DNA of 64,000 nt, taken from the NCBI GenBank assembly GCA_025964775.1, contig JAOPYE010000029.1:124001-188000 (forward strand), in the 5' to 3' direction. Both the position numbers and the translations under genes were made by a program. The notes beneath the pieces are model-generated. The model did no database searches. It was not told the origin of the DNA and was given only the letters and a program-made list of their open reading frames with translations. Source of the stretch: Marmoricola sp. GTDB taxonomy: Bacteria > Actinomycetota > Actinomycetes > Propionibacteriales > Nocardioidaceae. Each line of letters starts with the position of its first letter. Position 1 is the stretch's first letter. This document shows positions 33,420 to 42,561 of the stretch, one piece after another.

Positions 33420-34156
33420 CGTGCGGCTCCCATCATCGAGACGGCTTCCTTGACGTCGTCGGTGACGTGGAGGGCCTCGAGGTCGGCTTCGGAGATCTTG
33501 CCATTCGCCAGCACGGTGGTTCGCAGCCAGTCGATCAGGCCGGACCAGTAGTCCACGCCGATCAGGACGACCGGGAACGAGGTGACCTTGTGCGTCTGGG
33601 CCAGCGTGAGTGCCTCGAAGAGCTCGTCGAAGGTGCCGAGGCCGCCGGGAAGCACGATGAAGCCCTGCGAGTACTTCACGAACATCGTCTTGCGGGCGAA
33701 GAAGTAGCGGAAGTTGACGCCGATGTTCACGTAGTCGTTCACGCCGTCCTCGAAGGGCAGCTCGATCCCGAGGCCGACGCTGACACCGCCTGCTTCGGCC
33801 GCGCCTTTGTTCGCCGCCTCCATCGCCCCCGGCCCACCGCCGGTGATGACCGCGTAGCCGGCGTCAACCAGGCCCGCGCCGATCTCGACGCCCTTGAGGT
33901 AGTAGGGGTCATCGCGCTTCGTGCGCGCCGAACCGAAGACCGCGATCGCCGGACCGAGCTCGGCGAGGGCACCGAAGCCTTCGACGAACTCGGCCTGGAT
34001 CCGAAGGACGCGCCACGGGTCGGCGTGGACCCAGTCGCTGTCGCCGCGCGAGTCCAGCAGCCGCTGATCGGTGGTCGAGGCATCGACCTGGGAGTCGCGC
34101 AGGAAGGTCGGGCCCTTGCGCTTGATCCGCCGCGGTGTCGTGCTCTCGCTGCTCAT
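33416..34156 (-). CDS. LOG family protein (TIGR00730)
   Basis: The protein is 246 aa from ATG 34156. The lysine-decarboxylase-like Rossmann fold carries GGGPGAMEAANKGA and the phosphoribohydrolase motif PGGLGTFDELFEALT. Members of this family hydrolyse cytokinin nucleotide monophosphates or are nucleotide 5'-monophosphate nucleosidases. The physiological substrate here is unknown. The frame is open upstream, but the ATGA overlap with the dapE stop fixes the likely start. Confidence 0.92.
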   Translation of the reverse strand: MSSESTTPRRIKRKGPTFLRDSQVDASTTDQRLLDSRGDSDWVHADPWRVLRIQAEFVEGFGALAELGPAIAVFGSARTKRDDPYYLKGVEIGAGLVDAGYAVITGGGPGAMEAANKGAAEAGGVSVGLGIELPFEDGVNDYVNIGVNFRYFFARKTMFVKYSQGFIVLPGGLGTFDELFEALTLAQTHKVTSFPVVLIGVDYWSGLIDWLRTTVLANGKISEADLEALHVTDDVKEAVSMMGAAR

Positions 34157-35211
34157 GCGCCTAGCCAGGTGCGCAGGGTCTTCTCGCAGCGGCGGAGCTG
34201 GTCGAGCGGCACGTGTTCCTCCTGCTTGTGGGCGAGCACCGGATCGCCGGGGCCGTAGTTGACCGCCGGGATCCCGAGGACGGTGAAGCGGGCGACGTCG
34301 GTCCAGCCGAATTTCGGCTTCACCTCGCCGCCCACAGCCTCCACGAACGCCTTCGCGGCCGGACGGTCCAGGCCCGGACGGGCGCCGGGGGCCGAATCGG
34401 TGACGACGACCTCGTAGCCGTCGAAGAAGTCGGTCACGAACGCGAGTGCCTCGTCCTCGGTGAGGTCCGGGGCGAAGCGGTAGTTCACGGTGATCACGCA
34501 CTCATCCGGCACCACGTTGGTGGCGACACCGCCGCTGATGAGGACGGCGTTGAGGCCTTCGTGGTACTCGAGACCGTCGATGACGGGCCTGCGGGCGACG
34601 TACGCGTTCAGCCGGTCCAGCACCTTGCCCGCACCGTGGATCGCGTTGACACCGCGCCAGGACCTGGCCGAGTGGGCGCGTTCGCCGCGGGTGGTGACCT
34701 CGACGCGGAGCGTGCCCTGGCAGCCGGCCTCGACCCCCGCGTCCGAGGGCTCCATCAGGATCGCGAAATCAGCGTCGAGCAGGTCCGGACGCTGCTCGGC
34801 GATGATGCGCAGGCCGTTGAACTCCGAGGCGATCTCCTCGCCGTCGTAGAACACGTACGTCACGTCGCGGACCGGGTCGTCCACCTCGGCTGCCAGCTTG
34901 AGCGCCACCGCGACGCCACCCTTCATGTCGCACGACCCGAGCCCGTGCAGGAGGGTGCCGTCGTTGCGGGACGGGAGGTTGTCGTTGAGCGGCACGGTGT
35001 CGACGTGCCCGGCGATGACGACACGCTCGGGGCGACCGAGCTCGGTGCGCGCGACCAGCGAGTTGCCGATCCGGGTCAGGTGCAGGTGGTCGAGTCCGGT
35101 CAGCGCCGCCTCGATCTGGTCGCTGATCTGCTGCTCGTTCCGGCTCACCGACTCGATGTCGACGAGTGCCTCGGTCAGCGCGACGACGTCGGCGGTCAGG
35201 TCCAGAGCCAT
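34153..35211 (-). CDS. dapE: Succinyl-diaminopimelate desuccinylase
   Basis: This 352-aa M20 metallopeptidase has metal ligands in AGHVDTVPL (His, Asp), LGSCDMKGG (Asp) and FYDGEEIASE (Glu-Glu), with a dimerisation lid domain (about 175-290). It releases succinate from N-succinyl-LL-diaminopimelate in lysine and peptidoglycan synthesis. dapD lies divergently close by at 36000 and dapC at 37833, so three steps of the succinylase branch are within 5 kb. Confidence 0.94.
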   Translation of the reverse strand: MALDLTADVVALTEALVDIESVSRNEQQISDQIEAALTGLDHLHLTRIGNSLVARTELGRPERVVIAGHVDTVPLNDNLPSRNDGTLLHGLGSCDMKGGVAVALKLAAEVDDPVRDVTYVFYDGEEIASEFNGLRIIAEQRPDLLDADFAILMEPSDAGVEAGCQGTLRVEVTTRGERAHSARSWRGVNAIHGAGKVLDRLNAYVARRPVIDGLEYHEGLNAVLISGGVATNVVPDECVITVNYRFAPDLTEDEALAFVTDFFDGYEVVVTDSAPGARPGLDRPAAKAFVEAVGGEVKPKFGWTDVARFTVLGIPAVNYGPGDPVLAHKQEEHVPLDQLRRCEKTLRTWLGA

Positions 35212-35223
35212 GGCGACATCTTG

Positions 35224-35934
35224 TCAGGGCTGCGGGAACACGCAGAACTCATTGCCCTCCGGGTCGGCCAGCACCGTCCAGCGCGGCATCTCCCACAGCA
35301 GGGTCGCACCGCGGGCCAGGAAGTCGTCGGCCTCGCCGTACACGTCCCAGTGCAAGCGGTTCTTCACCGTCTTGGGCTCGGGGACGGGCCCGAAGACCAT
35401 CGCCCAGAAAGGCGCCACGGCCTCGCTCGGAAAGCCGGGAGCGCCGGTGAACCACCACCACGGTTCGCCCTTGTTCTCCGCCTCGACGCCGAAGACCTCG
35501 GCCCACCAGCGCGCACTCGCCTCCGCGTCGACGGAGTCGACCGCCAGCTCGAAGACCCGGTACGGCGCCAGCCGCTCGGGCGTGCGGACGAACGCACAGA
35601 ACTCACCACCCTCAGGATCGGCCATCACCGTCCAGCGGATCTCCTCGTCGGCTGCCCGGAGGACGGTCGCGCCGAGATCGGTCAGCTCGGAGAGGTCGGC
35701 GACCGAGACGTCGAGGTGCACCCGGTTCTTGACCGTCTTCGGCTCGGGGACGGGACACAGGGCGATCCCGGTGCCCTCCTCACTGCCGACGACATCGCCG
35801 GGGTCGGCCGGATCCCTCGCCGGCTCGAAGCCGCAGCCCGTCGCCGCGGCCCAGAACCGGCCGAGCGCGTTGACGTCCTGTCCCGGCGCCGGATGCGTGT
35901 CGAGACAGAGTTCCTTGAAGGTCGCGATACCCAT
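35224..35934 (-). CDS. VOC family protein with two glyoxalase-like domains
   Basis: The protein is 236 aa from ATG 35934. It has two similar halves, each with a VOC-type strand pattern and the repeated phrases [10 protein letters not shown] and [16 protein letters not shown]. The family covers many enzymes and resistance proteins, and no metal-ligand set can be called with certainty. It lies 12 nt upstream of dapE on the same strand. Confidence 0.85.
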   Translation of the reverse strand: MGIATFKELCLDTHPAPGQDVNALGRFWAAATGCGFEPARDPADPGDVVGSEEGTGIALCPVPEPKTVKNRVHLDVSVADLSELTDLGATVLRAADEEIRWTVMADPEGGEFCAFVRTPERLAPYRVFELAVDSVDAEASARWWAEVFGVEAENKGEPWWWFTGAPGFPSEAVAPFWAMVFGPVPEPKTVKNRLHWDVYGEADDFLARGATLLWEMPRWTVLADPEGNEFCVFPQP

Positions 35935-35999
35935 GCGCGCCAGCCTGCCACGGACGGCCGCCCCGCGCAGGCTGGGCCTGCACCGGTAGCCTGAAGGAC

Positions 36000-36956
36000 A
36001 TGTCTGCACCGGCACCTGACTCGCCCACGCACGCCTGGGGCTTCGGTCTCGCGACCGTCGCCGACGACGGTGCCACCCTGGACACGTGGTACCCGGCACC
36101 GTCCCTCGGTGAGGCGCCGAGCACGGCCGAGGCACCCGCCTCCCTGACCGCGCTGGAGGGCAAGGACGACGTCCGCCGGGTGCGGACAGAGGTCGTCCTG
36201 CGGGCGGTCACGCTGGCAAGCGCACCGGTCGATGCCAGTGACGTCTACCTGCGTCTGCACCTGCTGAGCCACCGCCTGGTCGCTCCCCACATGCTCAGCC
36301 TGGACGGCCAGTTCGGCTTGCTCGCCAACGTCGTGTGGACCAGTCGAGGTCCCTGCTCGCCGGCCGACTTCGAAGAGGTCCGCGCCGGGCTTCGTGCAGG
36401 AGGGCCCGTCGAGGTGCTGGGCATCGACAAGTTCCCGCGGATGACCGACTACGTGGTCCCGACCGGCGTACGGATCGCCGACGCCAGCCGCGTCCGCCTC
36501 GGCGCCCACCTGGCCCCCGGCACCACGGTGATGCACGAGGGCTTCGTGAACTTCAACGCCGGTACGACGGGCACGTCGATGGTCGAGGGCCGGATCTCGG
36601 CGGGAGTCGTGGTCGGTGACGGCTCGGACGTCGGTGGCGGTGCCTCCATCATGGGCACCCTGTCCGGCGGTGGCGCCCAGGTCATCTCGATCGGCGAGCG
36701 GTGCCTGCTCGGCGCGAACTCGGGCATCGGCATCTCACTCGGCAACGACTGCGTCGTCGAGGCCGGCTGCTACGTCACGGCGGGCACCAAGGTCACCGTG
36801 TACGACGCCCAGGGCAACCCCACCGTGATCAAGGCGCTCGAGCTCTCCGGCGCTGACAACGTCCTGTTCCGGCGCAACTCGGTCACGGGCACGGTCGAGG
36901 CCGTCGGCTGGCGGGCCGAGGGCGTTGCGCTGAACGCCGACCTGCACGCGAACTGA
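36000..36956 (+). CDS. dapD: 2,3,4,5-tetrahydropyridine-2,6-dicarboxylate N-succinyltransferase
   Basis: This 318-aa protein is of the actinobacterial DapD type, with an N-terminal domain (1-150) and a left-handed beta-helix of hexapeptide repeats (about 155-290: [55 protein letters not shown]). It transfers succinyl from succinyl-CoA to tetrahydrodipicolinate. A TAGCCT -10 box (35987-35992) ends 7 nt before the ATG, suggesting a leaderless mRNA. Confidence 0.95.
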   Translation: MSAPAPDSPTHAWGFGLATVADDGATLDTWYPAPSLGEAPSTAEAPASLTALEGKDDVRRVRTEVVLRAVTLASAPVDASDVYLRLHLLSHRLVAPHMLSLDGQFGLLANVVWTSRGPCSPADFEEVRAGLRAGGPVEVLGIDKFPRMTDYVVPTGVRIADASRVRLGAHLAPGTTVMHEGFVNFNAGTTGTSMVEGRISAGVVVGDGSDVGGGASIMGTLSGGGAQVISIGERCLLGANSGIGISLGNDCVVEAGCYVTAGTKVTVYDAQGNPTVIKALELSGADNVLFRRNSVTGTVEAVGWRAEGVALNADLHAN

Positions 36957-36957
36957 G

Positions 36958-37818
36958 ATGGCGGTTCGCAGAAACCGGGGTCGGGTCGGGTTCATCTTCC
37001 TGCTCCTGCTCGCCGTCGTGGGTGGGGTGGCCGTGGCCATCTACCGCGGGGTCGGACCGCTTGCCGATCCCGCCGGCTGCACCGCGACGGTCGCGGGTCT
37101 CCAGGTCGGCCTCGACCCCGACCAGGGCCAGAACGCCGCGCTGATCGCCGCCATCGCCGCGCGCCGCGGCCTGCCCGCCCGCGCGGTCTCGATCGCGCTG
37201 GCGACGGCGTACCAGGAGAGCAAGATCCGCAACCTGGACCACGGTGACCGCGACTCGCTCGGCATCTTCCAGCAGCGCACCTCGCAGGGGTGGGGCACCC
37301 CGTCGCAGATCCTCGACCCGCACTACTCGATCAACAAGTTCTACGACGCCCTCGTACGGATCCCGGGCTACGAGACGATGCAGATCACCGAAGCCGCCCA
37401 GCTGGTGCAGCACTCCGGCTACCCGCAGGCCTACGAGGCGCACGCGCCTGACGCCCGCGCGCTGGCCTCGGCCCTGACCGGGTACAGCCCGAACGGCACC
37501 TTCACCTGCGTGGTCAACCAACCCCAGGACCGCGGAACCGCCGCATCGGTCACCTCGTCCCTGACCGGAGCCTTCGGCGGGCTCTCGACGCAGCGCACCG
37601 GCGTGCGCCAGGACCTCGCGGTCCCGGTCACCGGCGACGCGGCCGGCAACCGCCGCGGCTGGTCGGTGGCCTCGTACCTCGTCGCCTACGCCGGTCCCCT
37701 GAAGATCGACACGATCTCCTTCGACGGCCTGACCTGGCACACCGGTCGGGCCTCCGAGAAGGGATGGCAGAAGTCCGCCAGCGCCAGCAGCACCACGGTC
37801 GCGGTGTCCCTGGGCTGA
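36958..37818 (+). CDS. Membrane-anchored protein with a lysozyme-like domain
   Basis: The 286-aa protein has an N-terminal membrane anchor (about 10-30). The lysozyme/transglycosylase-like segment reads ALATAYQESKIRNLDHGDRDSLGIFQQRTSQGWGT. A Glu sits in QES and GIFQQR takes the place of GLMQ. Related actinobacterial proteins are sometimes labelled heavy metal transporter without support. Peptidoglycan binding or cleavage is a more reasonable guess. It begins 1 nt after the dapD stop, so it is co-transcribed with it. Confidence 0.75.
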   Translation: MAVRRNRGRVGFIFLLLLAVVGGVAVAIYRGVGPLADPAGCTATVAGLQVGLDPDQGQNAALIAAIAARRGLPARAVSIALATAYQESKIRNLDHGDRDSLGIFQQRTSQGWGTPSQILDPHYSINKFYDALVRIPGYETMQITEAAQLVQHSGYPQAYEAHAPDARALASALTGYSPNGTFTCVVNQPQDRGTAASVTSSLTGAFGGLSTQRTGVRQDLAVPVTGDAAGNRRGWSVASYLVAYAGPLKIDTISFDGLTWHTGRASEKGWQKSASASSTTVAVSLG

Positions 37819-37832
37819 GCCCTACCCCCGGA

Positions 37833-38927
37833 TCAACGCAGCCGCGCGATGGCGGCGTCGATGCGCTCGTCGGTCGCGGTCAGCGCCACCCGGACGTGCC
37901 GGGCACCGGCCGCGCCGTAGAACGTGCCGGGTGCGACGAGGATGCCGCGCTCTGCCAGCCAGTCGACCGTGGACCAGCAGTCCTCGTTGCGACTCGACCA
38001 GAGATAGAGCGCACCCTCGGAGTGATCGATCCGGAAGCCGGCTGCTTCGAGTGCCGCCTTCAACCGGGTACGACGAGCGGCGTAATGGGCACGTTGCTCG
38101 TCGACGTGCGCGTCGTCGTCAAGCGCCGCGATCATCGCCCGCTGCTGCGGGCCGGGCATCTGCAGTCCCATGTTCTTGCGGACCGCGAGCAGCTCGGCGA
38201 TCACCGCAGGATCGCCGGCGACGAAAGCACAGCGGTAGCCGGCGAGGTTCGAGCTCTTCGAGAGCGAGTGCACCGCGAGGATGCCGTGCGTGCTGTCGCC
38301 GCAGACCTGCGGGTCCAGCACCGAGACGGGCTTGTCGCCGGTCCACCCGAACTCGAGGTAGCACTCGTCGGAGACCAGCAGCACCCCCCGCTCGCGGCAC
38401 CACTGGACGACCTTGCGCAGGTGCAGAGGCGGCAGGATCCGGCCGGTCGGGTTCGACGGCGAGTTGATCCACACCAGCTTCGGCGTCTCGGGTCCGACGG
38501 CGGTCAGGGAGTCCGTCGCGAGGATCCGGGCACCCACCAGCGCCGCACTGACCTCGTACGTCGGGTAGGCCAGCTCCGGTTGCACGATCAGGTCACCGGG
38601 CCCGATGCCGAGGTGCAAGGGCAGCGAGGCGATCAGCTCCTTCGAACCGATCACCGGCAGCACCCCGTCGATCGACAGCCCCGTCACACCGAACCGGCGC
38701 GACAGCCAGTCGACGCAGGCCTGACGGGTGGCCGCCAGCCCGATGGTCAGCGGGTAGCCCGGGGAGTCCGCCGCGGCGATCAGGGCGCGCTGCACCACCT
38801 CGGGGGTGGGGTCGACGGGTGTGCCGACCGACAGGTCGACGATGCCGTCAGGGTGCGCACGCGCCCGATCGCCGTACGGCGTCAGGTTGTCCCACGGGAA
38901 ATCCGGGAGCCTGGAGGAGACGCTCAG
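37833..38927 (-). CDS. dapC: Succinyldiaminopimelate transaminase, apparent CTG start
   Basis: This fold-type I PLP aminotransferase is 364 aa if started at CTG 38927. The lysine Schiff base lies in AVHSLSKSSNLAGYRCAF, and other family motifs are INSPSNPTGRILPP and DECYLEFGW. The conserved N-terminus (RLPDFPWDNLTPYGDRARAHPDGIVDLSVGTPVDPTPE) is in frame, but between it and the fdxA stop there is no ATG, GTG or TTG. The only usable codon is CTG. The next GTG, 41 codons in, would remove this conserved part. It is probably coupled to fdxA, 9 nt upstream. Confidence 0.88.
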   Translation of the reverse strand: MSVSSRLPDFPWDNLTPYGDRARAHPDGIVDLSVGTPVDPTPEVVQRALIAAADSPGYPLTIGLAATRQACVDWLSRRFGVTGLSIDGVLPVIGSKELIASLPLHLGIGPGDLIVQPELAYPTYEVSAALVGARILATDSLTAVGPETPKLVWINSPSNPTGRILPPLHLRKVVQWCRERGVLLVSDECYLEFGWTGDKPVSVLDPQVCGDSTHGILAVHSLSKSSNLAGYRCAFVAGDPAVIAELLAVRKNMGLQMPGPQQRAMIAALDDDAHVDEQRAHYAARRTRLKAALEAAGFRIDHSEGALYLWSSRNEDCWSTVDWLAERGILVAPGTFYGAAGARHVRVALTATDERIDAAIARLR

Positions 38928-38936
38928 GGGAGACGC

Positions 38937-39266
38937 TCAGTGCTCGTCGTGTTCCTGCGGAGGCAGAGCCGCGACCAACGGGTGGTCGGCGTCGATCACG
39001 CCCATCTTGGCAGCGCCACCAGGAGAACCAAGGTCGTCGAAGAAGTGCACGTTCGCGTCGTAGTACTCCTTCCACTCGCCCGGCGTGTCGTCTTCGTAGT
39101 AGATGGCCTCGACCGGGCAGACCGGCTCGCAGGCGCCACAGTCGACGCATTCATCCGGGTGGATGTAGAGCATCCGCTTGCCTTCGTAGATGCAGTCGAC
39201 GGGACATTCGTCGACGCAGGCACGGTCCTTCAGATCAACACAAGGCTGGGCGATGACGTAGGTCAC
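38937..39266 (-). CDS. fdxA: Seven-iron ferredoxin (3Fe-4S/4Fe-4S)
   Basis: The protein is 109 aa from GTG 39266, with AGGAGG 6-7 nt upstream, starting VTYVIAQPCVDLKDRACVDE. Cluster ligands are C9, C17 and nearby cysteines, and the CxxCxxCxxxCP motif at 40-51. It is an actinobacterial FdxA-type electron carrier. The C-terminal region (EWKEYYDANVHFFDDLGSPGGA) is the usual extension. It is the gene directly before dapC. Confidence 0.94.
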   Translation of the reverse strand: MTYVIAQPCVDLKDRACVDECPVDCIYEGKRMLYIHPDECVDCGACEPVCPVEAIYYEDDTPGEWKEYYDANVHFFDDLGSPGGAAKMGVIDADHPLVAALPPQEHDEH

Positions 39267-39312
39267 CTGGATCCTCCTGAGGTACGCGTCCGGTACGGAC
39301 TGGGACAAAGCC

Positions 39313-39318
39313 TAGTAT
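39313..39318 (+). promoter_or_regulatory. -10 box for a leaderless GNAT mRNA
   Basis: TAGTAT lies 7 nt before the GTG at 39326. Transcription should start at or next to the GTG, which supports this start for the gene although no ribosome site is present. Confidence 0.5.
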
Positions 39319-39325
39319 CCCGAAG

Positions 39326-40345
39326 GTGAGTCCTACAGGCAGTCCCGGGTTTCGACACGACACCACCTCAGGAACCCAGCACACGCTGGGTCCGCACGTC
39401 GTCGGACTGCGTGTCGTCGTACGCCGCGTCCTGGCGGACCAGACCGGCCCCAGCGGAGGTCCGGCGATGACCGACCTGCTGGGCGTGTGTGAATCCTGGG
39501 GCGAGACCAGCACCACCATCAGGTCCGAGGACGGCACCGTGACCACCATCGCGCTGGCCGATATCGTCTCCGGCAAGCCCGTCCCGCCGAGGCCGTCGCG
39601 GTTCGCGCGCCTGACCCCCGACGAGGTCGAGGCGCGAGCCACCGCGTTCTTCGTGCCGAGGGAGACCGACCACATCGGCGACTGGGTGCTGCGCTTCACC
39701 GGCGGCGCCAACGCCCGGCCGAACTCGGTGCTACCGGTGGGCGATCCGGGAACCGACCTGGACACCGCGATCCGGCGCACCGTCGAGTTCTACGCCGAAC
39801 GCGGCCGCGAGGCGGTCGCGCAGGCGGTCGTCGGGTCACCGGTCCAGATCGAGCTCGAGGCGCGCGGCTGGACGGTCCTGCGCCCGGGCGAGGCCGACAC
39901 CGAGGTCCTGCTCGCCGGCACCGCTGCCGTACGTCGCGCGCTGAGCGGCGTCGACACCACCGCCGTGGCGCACGCCAATCGGATCTCACGCGGGTGGCTC
40001 ACCGGCAACGAGAACGCGCTCGCGAACTACGACGCGGTCGCCGAGTCCCTGGCGCTGGCGCGGGCGAGCTTCGCGACGATCGACGAGGACGGGGTCCAAC
40101 GCGTCCACGGCCGGGTCAGCATCGAGCGGGACTGGGGATTCGTGGCCGACCTGATGGTGGCTCCCAACCAGCGCCGGCGCGGGTTCGGCCGCACGATGAT
40201 GGCCGGGCTGACCGAGTGGGCCGCCGAGGGCGGCGCCAGCGTGCTCCTGCTCCAGGTTGCGGCCGACAACGAGGCGGCCCAGAGTCTCTACGCGCAGCTC
40301 GGTTTCGAACGCCATCACGCCTACCGGCACCTCACACGCCGTTGA
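39326..40345 (+). CDS. GNAT family acetyltransferase
   Basis: The 339-aa protein has an N-terminal SH3-like segment (about 15-90: RVVVRRVLADQTGPSGGPAMTDLLGV) and a C-terminal GNAT fold with the acetyl-CoA loop VAPNQRRRGFGRTMMAGL (about 283-300) and NEAAQSLYAQLGFERHHAYRHL. The layout matches the actinobacterial family some databases call N-acetylglutamate synthase CG3035-like. The substrate is unproven. Its end overlaps the convergent mshB by 14 nt. Confidence 0.88.
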   Translation: MSPTGSPGFRHDTTSGTQHTLGPHVVGLRVVVRRVLADQTGPSGGPAMTDLLGVCESWGETSTTIRSEDGTVTTIALADIVSGKPVPPRPSRFARLTPDEVEARATAFFVPRETDHIGDWVLRFTGGANARPNSVLPVGDPGTDLDTAIRRTVEFYAERGREAVAQAVVGSPVQIELEARGWTVLRPGEADTEVLLAGTAAVRRALSGVDTTAVAHANRISRGWLTGNENALANYDAVAESLALARASFATIDEDGVQRVHGRVSIERDWGFVADLMVAPNQRRRGFGRTMMAGLTEWAAEGGASVLLLQVAADNEAAQSLYAQLGFERHHAYRHLTRR

Positions 40346-41237
40346 ACAGATCCGTCTCCAGGCCGTCCTCGGTGAACGGGGCGGTCTTCGTGCCCTTGGC
40401 GATCCGGTAGAACTCGAGGCCCCAGCCTTCGCCGCCGATGTTGTTGGACAGCGCGAAGAACGGACCATCGGTGCTGATCTGGGTCGCGTGAGCGGCCAGG
40501 GCGGCCATCTTCTTGTCCACGAACTCGACGGCCCTCACCGAGGCCGTCAGGTTCTCGTCGGCAGTGATGAACGGCGGCAGCGGCCCGTCGGGGTCCATGC
40601 CCTCGAACGTCGTGGTGTCACCGGCGTCGCGCAGCCTGCGCAGGCCCTCGCGCATCCTGGTGGCCGACATCGCGCCCCAGTAGACCTTGGCGATCTCGTG
40701 CGGCTCCCCCAGGTCCGTGCGGTACGACGGCACTGCCGCGAGCGCAGAGGCGTACGTCGCGACCAGGTGGGCATGGATGTGATCGGGGTGGCCGTAGCCG
40801 CCGAACTCGTCGTAGGTGACCATCACCTGCGGCCGCACCTCGCGGATCACCGAGACCAGGTGGGTGGCGGCTTCGGTCAGGTCGGCGTTCCAGAAAGCGT
40901 TGGCGTGCACGTCGTCCGCGGCGACCGCGTGGCCGTCCTCGTGCCACTTCATGCCGGAGTCGCGGTAGGTCCCGTAGCCGCCGAGGTAGCGGAAGTCGGT
41001 GACGCCGAGCGCGGCCATCGCGTTGGTCAGCTCGATCCGGCGCTGGTCGCCAAGGGTGTCGTCCTGGTCCGCCGCCATGTGGGCCATCTCGGGGATCAGG
41101 ATCTCGCCCATCTCCCCGCCGGTGCAGGTCACCAGCGTGACGCCGATGCCTTCCGCGACGTACTTGGCCATGGTCGCGCCCTGGCCGATGCTCTCGTCGT
41201 CGGGGTGGGCGTGCACGAGCAGGATCTGCTTGGTCAT
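40332..41237 (-). CDS. mshB: Mycothiol biosynthesis deacetylase MshB
   Basis: The 301-aa LmbE-like deacetylase has the zinc motif VHAHPDDES (His11, Asp13-Asp14) and the third ligand in GYGHPDHIHAH. It removes acetyl from GlcNAc-inositol in mycothiol synthesis. Mycothiol is confined to actinobacteria, so this gene supports the taxonomic placement. It is convergent with the GNAT gene. Confidence 0.93.
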   Translation of the reverse strand: MTKQILLVHAHPDDESIGQGATMAKYVAEGIGVTLVTCTGGEMGEILIPEMAHMAADQDDTLGDQRRIELTNAMAALGVTDFRYLGGYGTYRDSGMKWHEDGHAVAADDVHANAFWNADLTEAATHLVSVIREVRPQVMVTYDEFGGYGHPDHIHAHLVATYASALAAVPSYRTDLGEPHEIAKVYWGAMSATRMREGLRRLRDAGDTTTFEGMDPDGPLPPFITADENLTASVRAVEFVDKKMAALAAHATQISTDGPFFALSNNIGGEGWGLEFYRIAKGTKTAPFTEDGLETDLFNGV

Positions 41238-41246
41238 GACTCAACC

Positions 41247-41630
41247 CTAGTGCTGGTCAGGGAACCGACCCGCCATGATTTCGGCCACGAACGACCGATC
41301 GGCCTCGAGCCAGTCGACCGCGTCCAGCGAGGACGTCACCAGCCAGCGCAGCGCGTCGTGGTCACCGGATTGCGGAACGGGCTCGCCGCCGACTACCTGT
41401 GCGGTCGCCACCCGGAGCTCGAAGCCGGCACGGATCGGCGCGGTCCCGGGCAGCCAGCCGGTGACCTCGATGGTGCAGCCGAGCTCCTCGGCGATCTCCC
41501 GGACGGCGGTGTTCGCCGGGTCCTCGCCCGGCTCGACCTTTCCGCCCGGGAACTCCCAGCCACCGGTGCTTCGGCGTGCGGCGAGCACGCAGGCCCCGCG
41601 CACGATCGCCACGCCGACGACCAGCTGCAC
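41247..41630 (-). CDS. Nudix hydrolase, MutT-like
   Basis: The 127-aa protein has a complete Nudix box at residues 30-52 (GKVEPGEDPANTAVREIAEELGC; pattern G-x5-E-x7-RE-x2-EE-x-G). The size and N-terminus (MQLVVGVAIVRGACVLAARR) suggest a MutT/NudG-type (deoxy)nucleotide pyrophosphatase that removes oxidised nucleotides. It lies 1 nt from the thioesterase gene stop on the same strand. Confidence 0.9.
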   Translation of the reverse strand: MQLVVGVAIVRGACVLAARRSTGGWEFPGGKVEPGEDPANTAVREIAEELGCTIEVTGWLPGTAPIRAGFELRVATAQVVGGEPVPQSGDHDALRWLVTSSLDAVDWLEADRSFVAEIMAGRFPDQH

Positions 41631-41631
41631 G

Positions 41632-42504
41632 TCAGGCTCGATCCCTGGCCCGTGGCTGCAGCGCGAGCTGGCGCGCCTGGGCGACCAGCAGCCCGGTGGA
41701 GTCCCAGACCTCGCAGTCCTCCTCGAAGAGGCCGCCTGCCATCGTCCGGGTGCGGTGCCGGACGATCGCCCACCCCGGTGCGGGCCGCGCCCGCACGTGC
41801 GCGGTCAGTTCCAACGTCGGCGCCCAGCCGGGCATGCCCAGGTCGAACGTGGTCGGCGGCAGTGCGTCGACCACCAGCAGCAAGGCGATCGGATCCAGCG
41901 GGCGGTCGTCGGCCAGCCTGAACCAGCCCTGGAGCACGCCCTGCCTGCTCGGCTTGCCGATCGCCCAGCCGGCGGTCGAGGGATCGAACAGGGTGCCGAA
42001 CCGTTGCAGCAGTGGAGCCATCTTCCTGACCTCCTCGGGCGCATCGCGGGACTCGACGCACTCGGCGAGCGGTGGCAGCTCGGGAGGCGGCAACGCGAGC
42101 CCGAGGGCTGCGGCCGCGGCATCACTGGCAGGGTCGCGCGCGCGGTCGAGGTCACCGAACGTGGCGTGCGAGGCGATACGCGGGACGGCGGTGCCGTCGA
42201 CGTCCTGGACCAGCGTCGCGGCCACCGTGGAGAACCGGCTGCCCGACCGCAGCACCCGGGTCTCGACGTACGCCGGTCCGGGGGTCGAGGCGCTGAGGAA
42301 GTGGGCGGTGAGGGCGAACGGATCGACATGGCCACGGTCAGGCACCTCGGCCGCGAGCTGGTCACGGACCGCGTTGCCGATGATCGCGAGCAGGTACCCG
42401 CCGTTGACGCCTCCCCCGACGACCCACCCGGGAGCCAGGACCGCGTCATGGATGCCGTCGCCGCGTGCTGTGATCGCCGTGTCACGGTCGAACTCGAACG
42501 TCAT
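41632..42504 (-). CDS. Acyl-CoA thioesterase family protein, double hotdog
   Basis: The 290-aa protein has two hotdog-fold halves. The N-terminal one holds APGWVVGGGVNGGYLLAIIGNAV; the C-terminal one holds TFDLGMPGWAPTLELTAHVRARP and DSTGLLVAQARQLAL. This is the TesB/4HBT_3-type layout of the Mycobacterium-like thioesterases. The likely reaction is hydrolysis of acyl-CoA. It starts at ATG 42504, divergent from the lipoprotein gene. Confidence 0.85.
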   Translation of the reverse strand: MTFEFDRDTAITARGDGIHDAVLAPGWVVGGGVNGGYLLAIIGNAVRDQLAAEVPDRGHVDPFALTAHFLSASTPGPAYVETRVLRSGSRFSTVAATLVQDVDGTAVPRIASHATFGDLDRARDPASDAAAAALGLALPPPELPPLAECVESRDAPEEVRKMAPLLQRFGTLFDPSTAGWAIGKPSRQGVLQGWFRLADDRPLDPIALLLVVDALPPTTFDLGMPGWAPTLELTAHVRARPAPGWAIVRHRTRTMAGGLFEEDCEVWDSTGLLVAQARQLALQPRARDRA

Positions 42505-42561
42505 CGTTCACATCCCGTCAGGTACGGTCGAAGAACCGTTTCGACCCTAGAGGGGAATGCC

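Noticed and set aside
36958..37818. Heavy metal transporter label for the gene after dapD
   Set aside because: There is only one membrane anchor and a lysozyme-like motif; nothing suggests transport.
38798..38806. GTG codons near 38801 as the dapC start
   Set aside because: They would remove about 41 residues including a conserved N-terminal segment that is clearly coded in frame.
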